A stretch of DNA of 64,000 nt, taken from positions 620,001 through 684,000 of the forward strand of contig NZ_CP115541.1 of assembly GCF_031834595.1 (NCBI RefSeq). Reading direction: 5' to 3'. Each line of letters begins with the position of its first letter. Position 1 is the stretch's first letter. This DNA comes from Stenotrophomonas oahuensis (GTDB taxonomy: Bacteria > Pseudomonadota > Gammaproteobacteria > Xanthomonadales > Xanthomonadaceae). A model generated the notes under the pieces. It made no database searches. It was not told where the DNA came from and saw only the letters and a list, made by a program, of their open reading frames with translations. The position numbers were made by a program, and so were the translations under genes. Below, piece after piece: positions 43,059 through 52,927 of this stretch.

Positions 43059-44510
43059 TCACGACCGGGCGGTTCCCCATACATCGGGGGCCGCCCGGGT
43101 CGGCACTTCCGGGCGGTACACCGGGTCTTTTCCACTACCCCGTGTTGCTTCGTAATCGCGCAGAGCCGCCAATGCCGGCTTCTGCAGCAGCAGCAACGCG
43201 ATGATGTTCAGCCAGCACATCATGCCGACGCCGATGTCGCCCAGCGTCCACGCCACGGTCGCGGTGTTCAGCGCCGAATAGCTCATCGCGGCCAGGAAGG
43301 CGATCCGGAACGCGGCCAGCAGCTTCGGCGGCGGCCGGTTGCGGCTCAGGTACACCAGGTTTGTCTCGGCGGTGTAGTAAAGCGCCAGGATGGTGGTGAA
43401 CGCGAACGGCAGGATGGCCAACGCAATGAACGAACGACCAAACCCGGGCAGCGCCGATTCCACTGCCTGCTGCACATAACGCGGCCCGGCTTCCAGTGCG
43501 CCAACGTTGGAGACGATGAACTGCCCCGTCTGCGACAGCGGGTCGTAGACGTTGTACGCACCGGTGGAGAGGATCAGGAACGCGGTGGCACTGCACACCA
43601 CCATGGTGTCGATGTACACCGAGAACGCCTGCACCAGACCCTGCTTGACCGGATGTGACACGTCTGCGGCCGCCGCAGGATGGGCACCACTGCCCATGCC
43701 CGCCTCGTTGGACAGCACGCCGCGACGCACGCCCCACTGGATGGCCGTGCCGATCATCGCGCCGAACGCGGCGTCAGTGCCGAACGCGCTGCGCAGGATC
43801 ATCACGAACATCTCTGGAACCGCGTCGACGTTGAGCACCATGACGATGCCCGCCACCAGCAGATAGCCGACCGCCATCACCGGCACCACCACCTGCGTGA
43901 CCTGGGCGATCCGGCGCACGCCGCCGAACAGCACCAGGGCCACACCGCTGCCGATCACCGCTGCAGTCACCCAGCCCGGAATGGCCCACGCTTCGTCCAC
44001 TGCGCTGACAATGGCATTGGACTGGGTGCCGGGCAGGAACAGCCCGCATGCCACCAGCGTGCTGAGGGCGAACAACACGGCGTACCAGCGCTTACCCAGC
44101 CCGCGCTCGATGTAGTAGGCCGGGCCGCCGCGGAACATGCCATTGCTGTCGCGCTCCTTGTAAATCTGCGCCAGGGTCGATTCGACAAATGCGCTGGCGG
44201 CACCGAGGAAGGCCACCAGCCACATCCAGAAGATCGCCCCCGGCCCACCGTAGGCGATGGCCATGGCCACGCCGGCAATGTTGCCCACGCCCACCCGGCT
44301 GGAGAGGGACATGCTGAGCGCCTGGAACGAGGACACGCCCGAACCGGAGCTGCGCCCCTGGGTCATCAGGCGCAGCATGTCCGGCAGCGCCCGCAACTGG
44401 ATGAAGCGCGTACGGAGGCTGAAGTACAGGCCGACCAGCAGACACAGAGCGACCAGCACGGGGCTCCAGACCACGCCTACGACGTAGGTGACAATGGCTT
44501 CAATGTTCAA
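43059..44510 (-). CDS. AGCS-family sodium:amino-acid symporter
   Basis: 483 residues from a TTG start with a perfect AGGAGG 5 nt upstream, which decides the start. Alanine/glycine:cation symporter family: SFQALSMSLSSRVGVGNIAGVAMAIAYGGPGAIFWMW, ERDSNGMFRGGPAYYIERGLG, RGVLSNEAGMGSGAHPAAAADVSHPVKQGL and a C-terminal LGDIGVGMMCWLNIIAL. About 11 membrane helices. It starts 14 bp after the outer-membrane protein gene, so both are one operon. A second AGCS gene lies at 46815. Confidence 0.93.
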   Translation of the reverse strand: MNIEAIVTYVVGVVWSPVLVALCLLVGLYFSLRTRFIQLRALPDMLRLMTQGRSSGSGVSSFQALSMSLSSRVGVGNIAGVAMAIAYGGPGAIFWMWLVAFLGAASAFVESTLAQIYKERDSNGMFRGGPAYYIERGLGKRWYAVLFALSTLVACGLFLPGTQSNAIVSAVDEAWAIPGWVTAAVIGSGVALVLFGGVRRIAQVTQVVVPVMAVGYLLVAGIVMVLNVDAVPEMFVMILRSAFGTDAAFGAMIGTAIQWGVRRGVLSNEAGMGSGAHPAAAADVSHPVKQGLVQAFSVYIDTMVVCSATAFLILSTGAYNVYDPLSQTGQFIVSNVGALEAGPRYVQQAVESALPGFGRSFIALAILPFAFTTILALYYTAETNLVYLSRNRPPPKLLAAFRIAFLAAMSYSALNTATVAWTLGDIGVGMMCWLNIIALLLLQKPALAALRDYEATRGSGKDPVYRPEVPTRAAPDVWGTARS

Positions 44511-44524
44511 GGAACCTCCTGCGG

Positions 44525-45496
44525 TCAGAAGAACATGCCCAGCGCGATCTGCGGGCTGATGTAGCTGCCGGTGTTGCGGCCGGCCACGCTGAACTCGACG
44601 CCGGCGATCAGCCCGACGTTCGGCGAGAAGTGGTACTCCACCGCAGGGGCCAGACTGACCACGCGGGTCGCCGGCAGACGCAGTTCAACGCGCTGTGCGT
44701 TGCCGTCCGCGCCGGGCGCATAGCCGCTCAGGCGGCGGTCGGACTGGCGGCTGGCGGCCACTTCGAACACGCCCACCCAGCGCGAGCTGAAGCTGTACTC
44801 GGCGGCGGCGGAAACGCCCAGCAGCGAGCCGGGGGCATAGTTGCCGCGGAAGCCATCCGGAGTGCCGTACACGCTGTTGTCGTTCAGGGCGACACGTGCC
44901 GGAGCCGGGCTGGCGGTGAGCTGGGCGCGCCAGCGCAGCGGTCGATCGTTGGGCATCCAGACGACCTGCTGCATGCCGAGGCCGAAGCTGGTGCGCTGCA
45001 CACCGTCACCCTGGGCATTGAGCGGATTGCCGCCGATGCGGTCATAGCTGCCGGTGGCATAGCGCTGGGTGACCGACAGCGAGATGGCCGGGCGGGTGCC
45101 GTCTTCGTTGGACTTCTGCAGTGCGTACTGGACCATGGCGGTGGTATCGCCGGCGCGGAAACCACGGCTGCGTTCGCCGGCGGCCTCCACGCGTGCCGCG
45201 CTGAGGTTGACCTGGGCGGTGACACGCTCGCCCAGACCGTAGGCGATCGGCAGCACCATCAACCAGGCGCTGCTGTCGGGGCTGTCATGGCGACGGCCTT
45301 CGCCATCGTAGTAGCGGTCGCTGTCGGTGCGAATGAGATAGGGCTCGACGTAGGCGTTGCCCTTGGGCATGCCGGCCGGATTCGGGGTGATCAGCGGGCC
45401 GGTGAAGTTGACGCCGTCAAGGGTGCGGCCGCTGGCCGAGGCCATGGCCGGAACGAACATCAGGGTGGCCAGGGCCAGGGGGATCAGTCGCGACAT
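44525..45496 (-). CDS. Outer-membrane beta-barrel protein
   Basis: 323 residues from ATG 45496 (AGGAAG upstream). Signal peptide RLIPLALATLMFVPAMASA. The mature protein alternates strands with aromatic ends (AWLMVLPIAYGLGERVTAQVNLSAARVEA, SAAAEYSFSSRWVGVFEVAASRQ) and closes with a C-terminal Phe (QIALGMFF), the outer-membrane assembly signal. It resembles the transporter / MetA-type phenol-pathway barrels. Same operon as the AGCS symporter downstream, so it may let its substrate cross the outer membrane. Confidence 0.8.
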   Translation of the reverse strand: MSRLIPLALATLMFVPAMASASGRTLDGVNFTGPLITPNPAGMPKGNAYVEPYLIRTDSDRYYDGEGRRHDSPDSSAWLMVLPIAYGLGERVTAQVNLSAARVEAAGERSRGFRAGDTTAMVQYALQKSNEDGTRPAISLSVTQRYATGSYDRIGGNPLNAQGDGVQRTSFGLGMQQVVWMPNDRPLRWRAQLTASPAPARVALNDNSVYGTPDGFRGNYAPGSLLGVSAAAEYSFSSRWVGVFEVAASRQSDRRLSGYAPGADGNAQRVELRLPATRVVSLAPAVEYHFSPNVGLIAGVEFSVAGRNTGSYISPQIALGMFF

Positions 45497-45642
45497 GGGT
45501 GCTTCCTGTGGTGTTGGAAGCTGCAATCTGCCGGGCGCTGTCGCGTTGAAAAATCATTAAATGTTCAAAGTTGGGGGTTCTGTGAACTTTGTGGGCAAGT
45601 TGGTGTTGTTTGCGACAATGGTTGTCGCATTTGGGTGAAAGC

Positions 45643-45665
45643 AGACACGCATGGCGTGTCACTAC
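45643..45665 (-). repeat. SMAG element
   Basis: AGACACGCATGGCGTGTC followed by ACTAC: the GACACG-type SMAG in minus orientation, in the divergent spacer upstream of the outer-membrane protein gene. Confidence 0.8.
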
Positions 45666-45677
45666 GGGTGTCGGGCA

Positions 45678-45710
45678 CAAAAAAAAGCCCGGTCGCAGAG
45701 CGACCGGGCT
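45678..45710 (-). terminator. Intrinsic terminator of the SpoU methyltransferase operon
   Basis: An 11-bp perfect stem (AGCCCGGTCGC/GCGACCGGGCT) with loop AGA. On the minus strand it is followed by nine T. It lies 240 bp past the methyltransferase stop. Confidence 0.9.
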
Positions 45711-45949
45711 ACCGGGATTCGTCACACCCCACGCGGTGAGCGACACGGACGGTCCGTGTTCCGGACAACGGTGCCGCACTGCGTGGGTGTCTCTCCTCAC
45801 CTACGCAATACAGTACCGCTGCTCAGAGTGGCGCATTCAACAGTCGCGCCACCATCCGAAAACTCCGAATCGCCTGTAGTCACTGCTGAATGGCAGCAGT
45901 TGGTCACACCACGCGGGGCAGCGCAGCTGCGCCACCCCGGTCAATCTGA
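45711..45949 (-). other. Hairpin-rich 3' region without a gene
   Basis: Contains ACACGGAC-G-GTCCGTGT (45743-45759), flanked by an imperfect inverted repeat (CACACCCCACGCGGTG against CACTGCGTGGGTGT). A third copy of the motif (CACACCACGCGG) near 45914 is next to a GCGCAGCTGCGC palindrome. It would form the 3' untranslated part of the minus-strand methyltransferase transcript, ended by the terminator. Open frames here look non-coding. Confidence 0.5.
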
Positions 45950-46822
45950 TCAGCGCGACGCCTTCCGAGCGTCGCCTACCTGCGAATACCAGTGCGACAG
46001 CAGCACCGCCGTCGCCGAGGCCACATTGAGGCTTTCCACCGCACCGCTACCGGGAATGGACACCTGCAGGTCGCAGTCCTGCGCCAGGTCGCGGTCCATG
46101 CCCTCGCCCTCAGCACCCATCACATACACCAGCCGCGCCGGCAGCGTGCTGGCGAACAGGTTGTCGCCTCCTTCGACCAGCGTGGCCGCCAGACCGAAAC
46201 CGGCCTGGCGCAGCTGCGCCATCGCCTGCGGCAGTTCGGGCAGACGCACCAGCGGCACCGCTTCCGCACCGCCTTCTGCAACACGCGCGGCGGCCCCGGA
46301 CAGCGCCAGCGTGGCCCCCGGCGGCAGCAGCAGACCGGCCACGCCGAAGTGCGCGGCCGAACGCAGAATGGCACCGAAGTTGTGCGGGTTGCCCACCCCG
46401 TCCAGCCACAGGGCCAACACCGGCTTGTCGGCCGGCAGGCCGTCCAGCCAGTTCGCCAGTTCCAGCATCGGCGCACGCAGCACGTCGGCCACCACGCCTT
46501 CGTGATGGGTGGTGGCAGCGAGCTTGTTCAGGTCGCCCTCTTCCACCACGCGATAGCCGACGCGGTTGGCCACGCACCATTTCAGCAGCGGCTGCAGGCG
46601 CGGAATCATCGCTTCGGCCAGGTACAGCTTGCGCAGCGCCTGCGGGCGTCGCTCGAACAGGGCCAGCACGGCATTCAGGCCGTACAGGCGCAGCTCATCG
46701 TTGCCACGCCCGGGCGGCGTGCCATGACCACCGCCGTGCCCGCCGCCCTCACGCGGGGGCAGCGGGGTGGCGCGCGGCGGACGCGCCGACGGACGGCGTG
46801 CGTTTTTCCAGGGATCATTCAC
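45950..46822 (-). CDS. SpoU (TrmH)-family RNA 2'-O-methyltransferase
   Basis: 290 residues from a GTG start at 46822 that overlaps the upstream symporter stop (8 nt). A basic Gly-rich tail (PPREGGGHGGGHGTPPGRGN) comes first. Then the substrate-binding domain (LRLYGLNAVLALFERRP) and the SpoU knot: GVGNPHNFGAILRSAAHFGV, LVYVMGAEGEGM and VSIPGSGAVESLNVASATAVLL. It methylates ribose in rRNA or tRNA. The tail length and position do not settle whether it is RlmB-like or another member. Confidence 0.9.
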   Translation of the reverse strand: MNDPWKNARRPSARPPRATPLPPREGGGHGGGHGTPPGRGNDELRLYGLNAVLALFERRPQALRKLYLAEAMIPRLQPLLKWCVANRVGYRVVEEGDLNKLAATTHHEGVVADVLRAPMLELANWLDGLPADKPVLALWLDGVGNPHNFGAILRSAAHFGVAGLLLPPGATLALSGAAARVAEGGAEAVPLVRLPELPQAMAQLRQAGFGLAATLVEGGDNLFASTLPARLVYVMGAEGEGMDRDLAQDCDLQVSIPGSGAVESLNVASATAVLLSHWYSQVGDARKASR

Positions 46823-48332
46823 TACGGGACAGCTCCAGCTTGCGTTGACGCCAGAAGTCGGCGTTCTTGATGCCCAGCGCATCCGGGTCGAAGATCGGGT
46901 CCAGGCCCAGCTTCTTCTGCCGTTCGTAGTCGCGCAGGGCCAGCATCGCCGGCTTCTGGATGATGAAGATGGCAATGATGTTCAGCCAGGCCATCAGGCC
47001 CACGCCGATATCGCCCAGGCCCCAGGCCAGGGTGGCGTTGTGGAAGGCACCGAAGATCACCATGCCGATGATGCCCAGACGCAGCAGCAGGACGGTCAGC
47101 GGGCGATGCTTGTTGTGGTTCACATAGCTGAGATTGGTCTCGGCCATGTAGTAGTACGCCATGATGGTGGTGAAGGCGAAGAAGAAGATCGCCATCGACA
47201 CGAACGACGCGCCCCAACCCGGCAGCACGGCTTCCACACCGGCCTGGGCGTAGCCCGCACCTTCCGGAATACCGGCCAGGCCCTGGAAGATCGGCGCTGC
47301 GCCTTCCACCGGCGAGTACACGTTGTAGGTGCCGCTGGCCAGAATCAGGAAGGCGGTGGCGGTGCACACCATCATGGTGTCGAAGTAGATCGCGAAGGCC
47401 TGCACGTAACCCTGCTTGGCCGGGTGCGAGACTTCCGACGCCGCAGCGGCGTGCGGGCCCGAGCCCTGGCCGGCTTCGTTGGCGTAGATGCCGCGCTTGA
47501 CGCCCCATTCAATCGCCAGGCCCATCATCGCGCCAAAGGCGGCGTGGGTACCGAACGCGCTGTTGAAGATGATGCCGAACATTTCCGGCACGCGCTCGTA
47601 GTTGATGATCATGATGGCGAGGGCCATCAGGATGAAGCCGGCAGCCATGAACGGCACCACGATTTCGGCGAAGTTGGCGATGCGCTTGACGCCGCCGAAG
47701 ATCACCACCGCCAGCAGCAGGGCCACCACGATGCCGATGCCGAGCTTGAGCGCGGCCACCGATTCCATGCCGAACGCCTGGCCATCGAGCGGCCCACACA
47801 GCGCGCCGCCGCGGCAGGCATTAATGATGCTGTCGGCGATGGCATTGGCCTGCACGCCCGGCATCAGGAAACCGGCCGCGATGATGGTGGCGATGGCGAA
47901 CGCCATGGCATACCACTTCAGACCCATGGCCTTTTCAATGTAGTACGCCGGACCGCCTCGGTAGCGCCCTTCGGCGTCCTTGGTCTTGTAGATCTGCGCC
48001 AGGGTGCATTCCACGTACGACGTGGACGCGCCGAGGAAGCCCATGATCCACATCCAGAAGATGGCACCGGGACCGCCGAAGGCGATGGCGGTGGCCACGC
48101 CGGCGATGTTGCCGATGCCCATGCGCCCGGCCATCGACATGGCCAGCGCCTGGAACGAGGAGACACCGGCGTCAGACTTTTCGCCCTTCACGGTGAGGCG
48201 GCACATTTCCGCGAAACCGCGGAGCTGCATGAAGCGGGTGCGCAGGCTGAAGTACAGCCCCGCGAGCAGGCACACGGCGATGAGTGCCTTGCTCCAGATG
48301 ATGCCATTGATGAAATGTACGGCTGCTTCCAC
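46815..48332 (-). CDS. Second AGCS-family sodium:amino-acid symporter
   Basis: 505 residues from the GTG at 48332 with GGAGAGAG upstream; a longer frame to 48443 crosses a REP element and is not used. Same family marks as the gene at 43059: SMAGRMGIGNIAGVATAIAFGGPGAIFWMW, EGRYRGGPAYYIEKAMG, RGIYANEAGQGSGPHAAAASEVSHPAKQGY, LGDIGVGLMAWLNIIAI. It is more divergent in the middle (an insert with CRGGALCGPLDG). Translationally coupled to the SpoU methyltransferase gene. Confidence 0.92.
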   Translation of the reverse strand: MEAAVHFINGIIWSKALIAVCLLAGLYFSLRTRFMQLRGFAEMCRLTVKGEKSDAGVSSFQALAMSMAGRMGIGNIAGVATAIAFGGPGAIFWMWIMGFLGASTSYVECTLAQIYKTKDAEGRYRGGPAYYIEKAMGLKWYAMAFAIATIIAAGFLMPGVQANAIADSIINACRGGALCGPLDGQAFGMESVAALKLGIGIVVALLLAVVIFGGVKRIANFAEIVVPFMAAGFILMALAIMIINYERVPEMFGIIFNSAFGTHAAFGAMMGLAIEWGVKRGIYANEAGQGSGPHAAAASEVSHPAKQGYVQAFAIYFDTMMVCTATAFLILASGTYNVYSPVEGAAPIFQGLAGIPEGAGYAQAGVEAVLPGWGASFVSMAIFFFAFTTIMAYYYMAETNLSYVNHNKHRPLTVLLLRLGIIGMVIFGAFHNATLAWGLGDIGVGLMAWLNIIAIFIIQKPAMLALRDYERQKKLGLDPIFDPDALGIKNADFWRQRKLELSRSE

Positions 48333-48418
48333 GCGCTCTCTCCAGTCGGCGGAAAATAAAGGGCGTCCCGTCGGCTGGAAGGGACCGCCTTGATTCTCGC
48401 TGATTGGAGGCCCCACCG

Positions 48419-48444
48419 GTAGGTGCCAACCGTTGGTTGGCACC
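48419..48444 (+). repeat. REP element of the second type
   Basis: GTAGGTGCCAACC-GTT-GGTTGGCACC, a single palindrome related to the pair at 41470-41523. It separates the RND pump gene from the symporter gene and contains no stop codon function. Confidence 0.7.
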
Positions 48445-48451
48445 GTTCAGG

Positions 48452-51400
48452 TTAGGCGTGACCGCCTACGGACGGGGTTTCCGCTTCCTGCTTCTCCAGC
48501 TCGCGGGCCACGGCTTCGGGCGAGCGGGTGTACGGGGCCAGCACGGCGTAGAACGCCGGGACCACGAACAACGACAGGAACGTGGACACGGTGACGCCGA
48601 AGATCACCACGATGCCGATGGTGCCGCGACTGGCTGAACCCGGGCCGCCGGCGACCACCAGCGGGATCGCACCCACCACGGTGGCGATGGAGGTCATCAG
48701 GATCGGCCGCAGGCGGACCATGGAGGATTCGACGATGGCCCGGTGCACGTCGCGGCCTTCATCGCGCAACTGGTTGGCGAATTCGACGATCAGAATGCCG
48801 TTCTTGGCCGCCAGGCCGACCAGCATGACGATGCCGATCTGGCTGAACAGGTTGATCGTGCCGCCACTGACATACAGCCCCAGCAAGGCCCCGAGCACGC
48901 CCAGCGGCACGGTGAGCATGATCACCAGCGGGTGGATGAAGCTCTCAAACTGCGCCGCCAGCACCAGGAACACCACCAGCAGAGCCATGGCGAAGGTCAG
49001 CAGTACCGCGCTGCCGGCGTTCTGGTATTCACGCGATTCGCCCTTCCAGTCGATCTGGGCGTGCTGCGGCAGTTCCTCGCGGGCGGTCTGCTGCGCCCAG
49101 GCGATGGCTTCGCCCAGCGGGTAGCCCGGGGCCAGACCTGCGCTGATGGTGATCGAGCGCAGGCGGTTGAAGCGGTTCAGGTTGCCGGCCTCGGCCACTT
49201 CACTGAGGGTGACCAGGTTGGACAGCGGTACCAGTTCGCCACTGCTGGCGCGCACGCGGATCGCGGCCAGATCGTCCGGGGTGGTGCGGCCTTCGCGACC
49301 GGCCTGGACCAGCACGTCGTACTCCTCACCGTTGTCGACGAAGGTGGTGACCCGGCGCGAGCCCATCATGGTTTCCAGCGCCGACCCGATCGCAGTGACC
49401 GACACGCCCAGATCCGCCGCACGCTGGCGGTCGATGTTGACCCGCATCTGCGGGCGGGTCTCCTTGTAATCCGAGTCCGGCCCGACCAGGCCGGGATTGT
49501 CGGCCATGCGCGCCAGCATGCGGTCGCGCCACTGGGCGATTTCGGCGTATTCCGGGCCACCCAGCACGATCTGGAAGGGCTGCCCGCCACTGCGCACCAG
49601 CCCACCGCCGACCTGGGTGCGCACGCGCACGCCGCGCATCACATCCAGATGTTTCTGCAGGTCGGCCGCCACGTCCATGGTGTTGGTGTCACGTTCGCGC
49701 CACGGCTGCAGGAACACGCTGATGCGGCCGGTGTGCATTTCCTCGCTGGCCCCGAAGCCGCCGGGCACGCGTGGGTTGGCGCGGACAATCGGTTTGTCGT
49801 CGCCAACGAAGCCGCTGACGATCTGCTCGACCTGCTGCACCTGGCCGACGGTGTAGTCATAGCCCGCCCCTTCCGGGCCGTCGATCATGATCTGGAACGA
49901 GCCACGGTCTTCTGCCGGGGCCAACTCGGACGGCAGCACTTTCAACAGCAGCGCGCTGGCCGCCAGCGACAGGATCATCACCACGATGTAGATCCAGGTG
50001 CGGCCCACATGCGCATCGAGGAAGCGGCCGTAACTGGCCGAGACGCGGTCCAGGTTGCGGTTGATGAAGCCATGCAGGCCCTTCGGGGCCCGGCCGGTAT
50101 GCGGCTTGAGCAGCTTGGAGGCCATCATCGGGGTCAGGGTCAGCGACACGAACGCCGACAACGCCACCGCCGCGGCCAACGCGACCGCCAGTTCGCGGAA
50201 CAGACGGCCGGTGTTGCCCTCCAGGAAGCCCACCGGCAGGAACACCGCCACCAGCACCGCGGTGGTCGCGATCACCGCGAACGCCACCTGCGCGGTACCG
50301 CGCTTGGACGCGACCAGCGGCGGTTCGCCGAGGTCGATGCGGCGCTGCACGTTTTCCACCACCACAATGGCATCGTCGACCACCAGGCCGATACACAGCA
50401 CCAGCGCCAGCAGGGTCAGCAGGTTGATCGAGAAGCCAAAGGCGTACAGCGCGATGAACGCGGCAACCAGACAGACCGGTACGGTCACCGCCGGAATCAG
50501 CGCCGCGCGGAAACTGCCCAGGAACAGCCAGATCACCACCAGCACCAGCAGCATTGCTTCGACCAGGGTGGCGTAGACGCGATCCACCGCGGCTTCAATG
50601 AAGGTGGTGTTGTCGAAGGCGACGAAGATATGGGTGCCATCGGGCAAGGTCTGCCCTACCCGCTCGGCCTCGGCGCGTGCGGTACGGGCCACGTCCAGCG
50701 AGTTGGCGGTGGAAGTCTTGACGATGCCCAGGCCGATGCCGGGTTCGCCGTTGCTGCGGTAGTAGGCGCGTCGCTCCGACGAGGCCAGCTCGATCTTGGC
50801 CACGTCGCCCATGCGCACGACATAGCCGTCCGCGCCCTTGCCGAGCGGAATGGTGGCGAAGTCTTCCGGCTTCACGTAGTTGCGCTCCACGCGCAGGGTG
50901 AAGTCGCGGTCGGTGGATTCCAGGCGGCCGGCGGGCAGCTCGACGTTCTCGTTGCGCAGCGCGGTTTCAACATCACCGACGGTGAAGCCGCGCGCGGCCA
51001 GCTGGTCGCGGTCCAGCCACACGCGCATGGCGTAGCGCTGGCGGCCGCCGATGCGGACCTGGGCCACGCCGTCAAGGCTGGAGAAACGATCCACCACGTA
51101 GCGGTCTGCGTAATCGCTCAGCTCCAGCGTGTTCATGCTGGAGGAGGTCATGTTGAACCAGATGATGGGATCTGCGTCACTCTCGACCTTGGCGATTTCC
51201 GGTGGGCGTGCCTCTTCGGGCATGCGGTCGGCCACGCGGCTGACCGCATCGCGCACGTCGTTGGCGGCCGCTTCGATATCCCGGTTGGAGGTGAATTCGA
51301 TGCTGACCTGGGAGCGGCCGTTGGAGCTGCGCGCGTTGATGGTGTCGATGCCTTCGATGCCGGCCAGGGCGTCTTCGAGGACCTGGGTGATGCGGCTTTC

Positions 51401-51577
51401 AATGACGGCGGCCGAAGCGCCCGTGTAGTCGACCGAGACCGAGACGATCGGCGGGTCGATGGCAGGCAGTTCGCGCAGGGTGAGGCGGGTGAACGACATG
51501 ATGCCGAGCACCACCAGCAGCAGGCTCATCACCACGGCGAACACCGGCCGCTGGATGGAGATGTTGGAGAGCTTCAT
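48452..51577 (-). CDS. RND multidrug efflux permease
   Basis: 1041 residues, normal for HAE1-type RND pumps (AcrB/MexB family). KLSNISIQRPVFAVVMSLLLVVLGI is the first helix; VLCIGLVVDDAIVVVENVQRRI carries the proton-relay Asp pair in helix 4; MLVGLAAKNGILIVEFANQLRDEG is the paired helix 10 region; two large periplasmic loops are present. It overlaps the adaptor gene by 4 nt (ATGA). No outer-membrane channel gene is present, as in the Stenotrophomonas SmeMN pair, which may be the ortholog by genomic position (from memory, not checked). Substrates unknown. Confidence 0.93.
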   Translation of the reverse strand: MKLSNISIQRPVFAVVMSLLLVVLGIMSFTRLTLRELPAIDPPIVSVSVDYTGASAAVIESRITQVLEDALAGIEGIDTINARSSNGRSQVSIEFTSNRDIEAAANDVRDAVSRVADRMPEEARPPEIAKVESDADPIIWFNMTSSSMNTLELSDYADRYVVDRFSSLDGVAQVRIGGRQRYAMRVWLDRDQLAARGFTVGDVETALRNENVELPAGRLESTDRDFTLRVERNYVKPEDFATIPLGKGADGYVVRMGDVAKIELASSERRAYYRSNGEPGIGLGIVKTSTANSLDVARTARAEAERVGQTLPDGTHIFVAFDNTTFIEAAVDRVYATLVEAMLLVLVVIWLFLGSFRAALIPAVTVPVCLVAAFIALYAFGFSINLLTLLALVLCIGLVVDDAIVVVENVQRRIDLGEPPLVASKRGTAQVAFAVIATTAVLVAVFLPVGFLEGNTGRLFRELAVALAAAVALSAFVSLTLTPMMASKLLKPHTGRAPKGLHGFINRNLDRVSASYGRFLDAHVGRTWIYIVVMILSLAASALLLKVLPSELAPAEDRGSFQIMIDGPEGAGYDYTVGQVQQVEQIVSGFVGDDKPIVRANPRVPGGFGASEEMHTGRISVFLQPWRERDTNTMDVAADLQKHLDVMRGVRVRTQVGGGLVRSGGQPFQIVLGGPEYAEIAQWRDRMLARMADNPGLVGPDSDYKETRPQMRVNIDRQRAADLGVSVTAIGSALETMMGSRRVTTFVDNGEEYDVLVQAGREGRTTPDDLAAIRVRASSGELVPLSNLVTLSEVAEAGNLNRFNRLRSITISAGLAPGYPLGEAIAWAQQTAREELPQHAQIDWKGESREYQNAGSAVLLTFAMALLVVFLVLAAQFESFIHPLVIMLTVPLGVLGALLGLYVSGGTINLFSQIGIVMLVGLAAKNGILIVEFANQLRDEGRDVHRAIVESSMVRLRPILMTSIATVVGAIPLVVAGGPGSASRGTIGIVVIFGVTVSTFLSLFVVPAFYAVLAPYTRSPEAVARELEKQEAETPSVGGHA

Positions 51578-52704
51578 CCGGCGCTGTCCACCGGTGCGGT
51601 GGCCTTCTGTGCGGGCGGCTGCGTCGGAGTGGCGGACGGGTCAGCCGCGGGAGCCGATGTCGGCCCGGCGGCGGGGGTGTCGTTGACCTTTAGGCCGGGG
51701 CGCAGCTTGCCGGTACCGTCAACGACGATGCGGTCGCCCGCCTTCACGCCTTCGCGGATTTCAACCACACCGGCGCGGCGCGCGCCGCTGACCACGTCGA
51801 CGCGTTCGACGCTCTGATCGGCTTTCACGCGATAGACGAAGGACTCGCGGCCTACCTGGACGACGGCGATTTCGGGGATGACCAGCGCCTGGCGCTCGGG
51901 GCGGAACATGCGCACATCCAGCAGCATGCCGGGGCGCAGCGCGTGGTCGGCGTTGATGAAGTCGGCGCGCACGGTGACGGCGCGGGTACCGGGATCGACA
52001 CGGGTGTCGATGGTGGCAACTTCGCCTTCAAAGGTGCGGCCGGGATAGGCGACGCTGGTGGCGGTGACCTTATCGCCCTTGCCCAGCGAGGCGAGTTCGG
52101 CTTCGGGCACCTGGAAGTCGACGTGCATGCGTTCGATGTCGTCGAGGGTGGCGATGACGGTGGTGGGGGTGACCAGCGAGCCTTCGCTGACCTGGCGGAT
52201 GCCGAGCACGCCGGCGAAGGGGGCACGGACGCGGCGGTCGCCGATGTCGGACTTCATTTCCAACACGCGAGCCTCGGCGGCATCGCGGATGGCGCGCTGG
52301 GTATCGAGGGTGGCGCTGGCGACGAGCTGCTGGGCGGCGAGTTCGCGCTGGCGCTTGTACAGTTGGTCGGCTTCGGCAAAGGTGGCCTGGGCCTGGACGA
52401 GCGCGGCTTCCTGGGCCTGGCCACGCAGGGTGACGAGGGGGGTGCCGGCGGCGACCTGCTGGCCACTTTCGAAGTGAACCTTCTCGATGATCTCGCTGAC
52501 CTTGGCGGTCACGGTGACGGATTCGCGGGCCTTGGCGGTGCCGAGGGCCTGCAGGGTGTCGTTCCACGCGGAGGTCTGCACCACCTGGGTGGTCACCGGG
52601 ACCTGTTCAGCCTGCCGGCGAGCGGCCTCGTCCTTGCTGCCACAGGCGGCCAGAAGGGCCAGACCCAGGCCAGCGGCGATGCGCGCGGTGATGCGTACCA
52701 ACAT
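51574..52704 (-). CDS. RND periplasmic adaptor (membrane fusion lipoprotein)
   Basis: 376 residues from ATG 52704. The lipobox LLAAC (RITARIAAGLGLALLAACGSK) anchors it to the inner membrane. The barrel-sandwich, hairpin and beta-barrel domains of HlyD/AcrA-type adaptors are visible: KVSEIIEKVHFESGQQVAAGTPLVTLRG, a coiled-coil hairpin (AALVQAQATFAEADQLYKRQRELAAQQLVASATLD), RVRAPFAGVLGIRQVSEGSLV. The C-terminus is Pro/Ala-rich. It pairs with the RND permease and borrows an outer-membrane channel from elsewhere. Confidence 0.92.
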   Translation of the reverse strand: MLVRITARIAAGLGLALLAACGSKDEAARRQAEQVPVTTQVVQTSAWNDTLQALGTAKARESVTVTAKVSEIIEKVHFESGQQVAAGTPLVTLRGQAQEAALVQAQATFAEADQLYKRQRELAAQQLVASATLDTQRAIRDAAEARVLEMKSDIGDRRVRAPFAGVLGIRQVSEGSLVTPTTVIATLDDIERMHVDFQVPEAELASLGKGDKVTATSVAYPGRTFEGEVATIDTRVDPGTRAVTVRADFINADHALRPGMLLDVRMFRPERQALVIPEIAVVQVGRESFVYRVKADQSVERVDVVSGARRAGVVEIREGVKAGDRIVVDGTGKLRPGLKVNDTPAAGPTSAPAADPSATPTQPPAQKATAPVDSAG

Positions 52705-52927
52705 GCAGAACAACCCCAAAGATTCTACGACGGCCGAGTGTAGCGGCCGAGCCGTGAGGGCATATGTGCCAAGCGTTTACCGGGGCCTTCACGTCCGCGC
52801 GGTGACACCGGAAACCCCTTTCGTGCTGGGCTATGCGGGGCGTGTATCGGCGTGTGTCAGTGCGTGTCGCTTTGCCTCGGGTTGGTCGCTAACGGCGGCG
52901 TCTTGGTTGTTCCGTGCGGGAGGCTGC

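Noticed and set aside
48743..51817. A 1024-aa plus-strand frame opposite the RND permease
   Set aside because: His/Gln/Arg-rich shadow frame of a high-GC gene; the permease on the minus strand is unmistakable.
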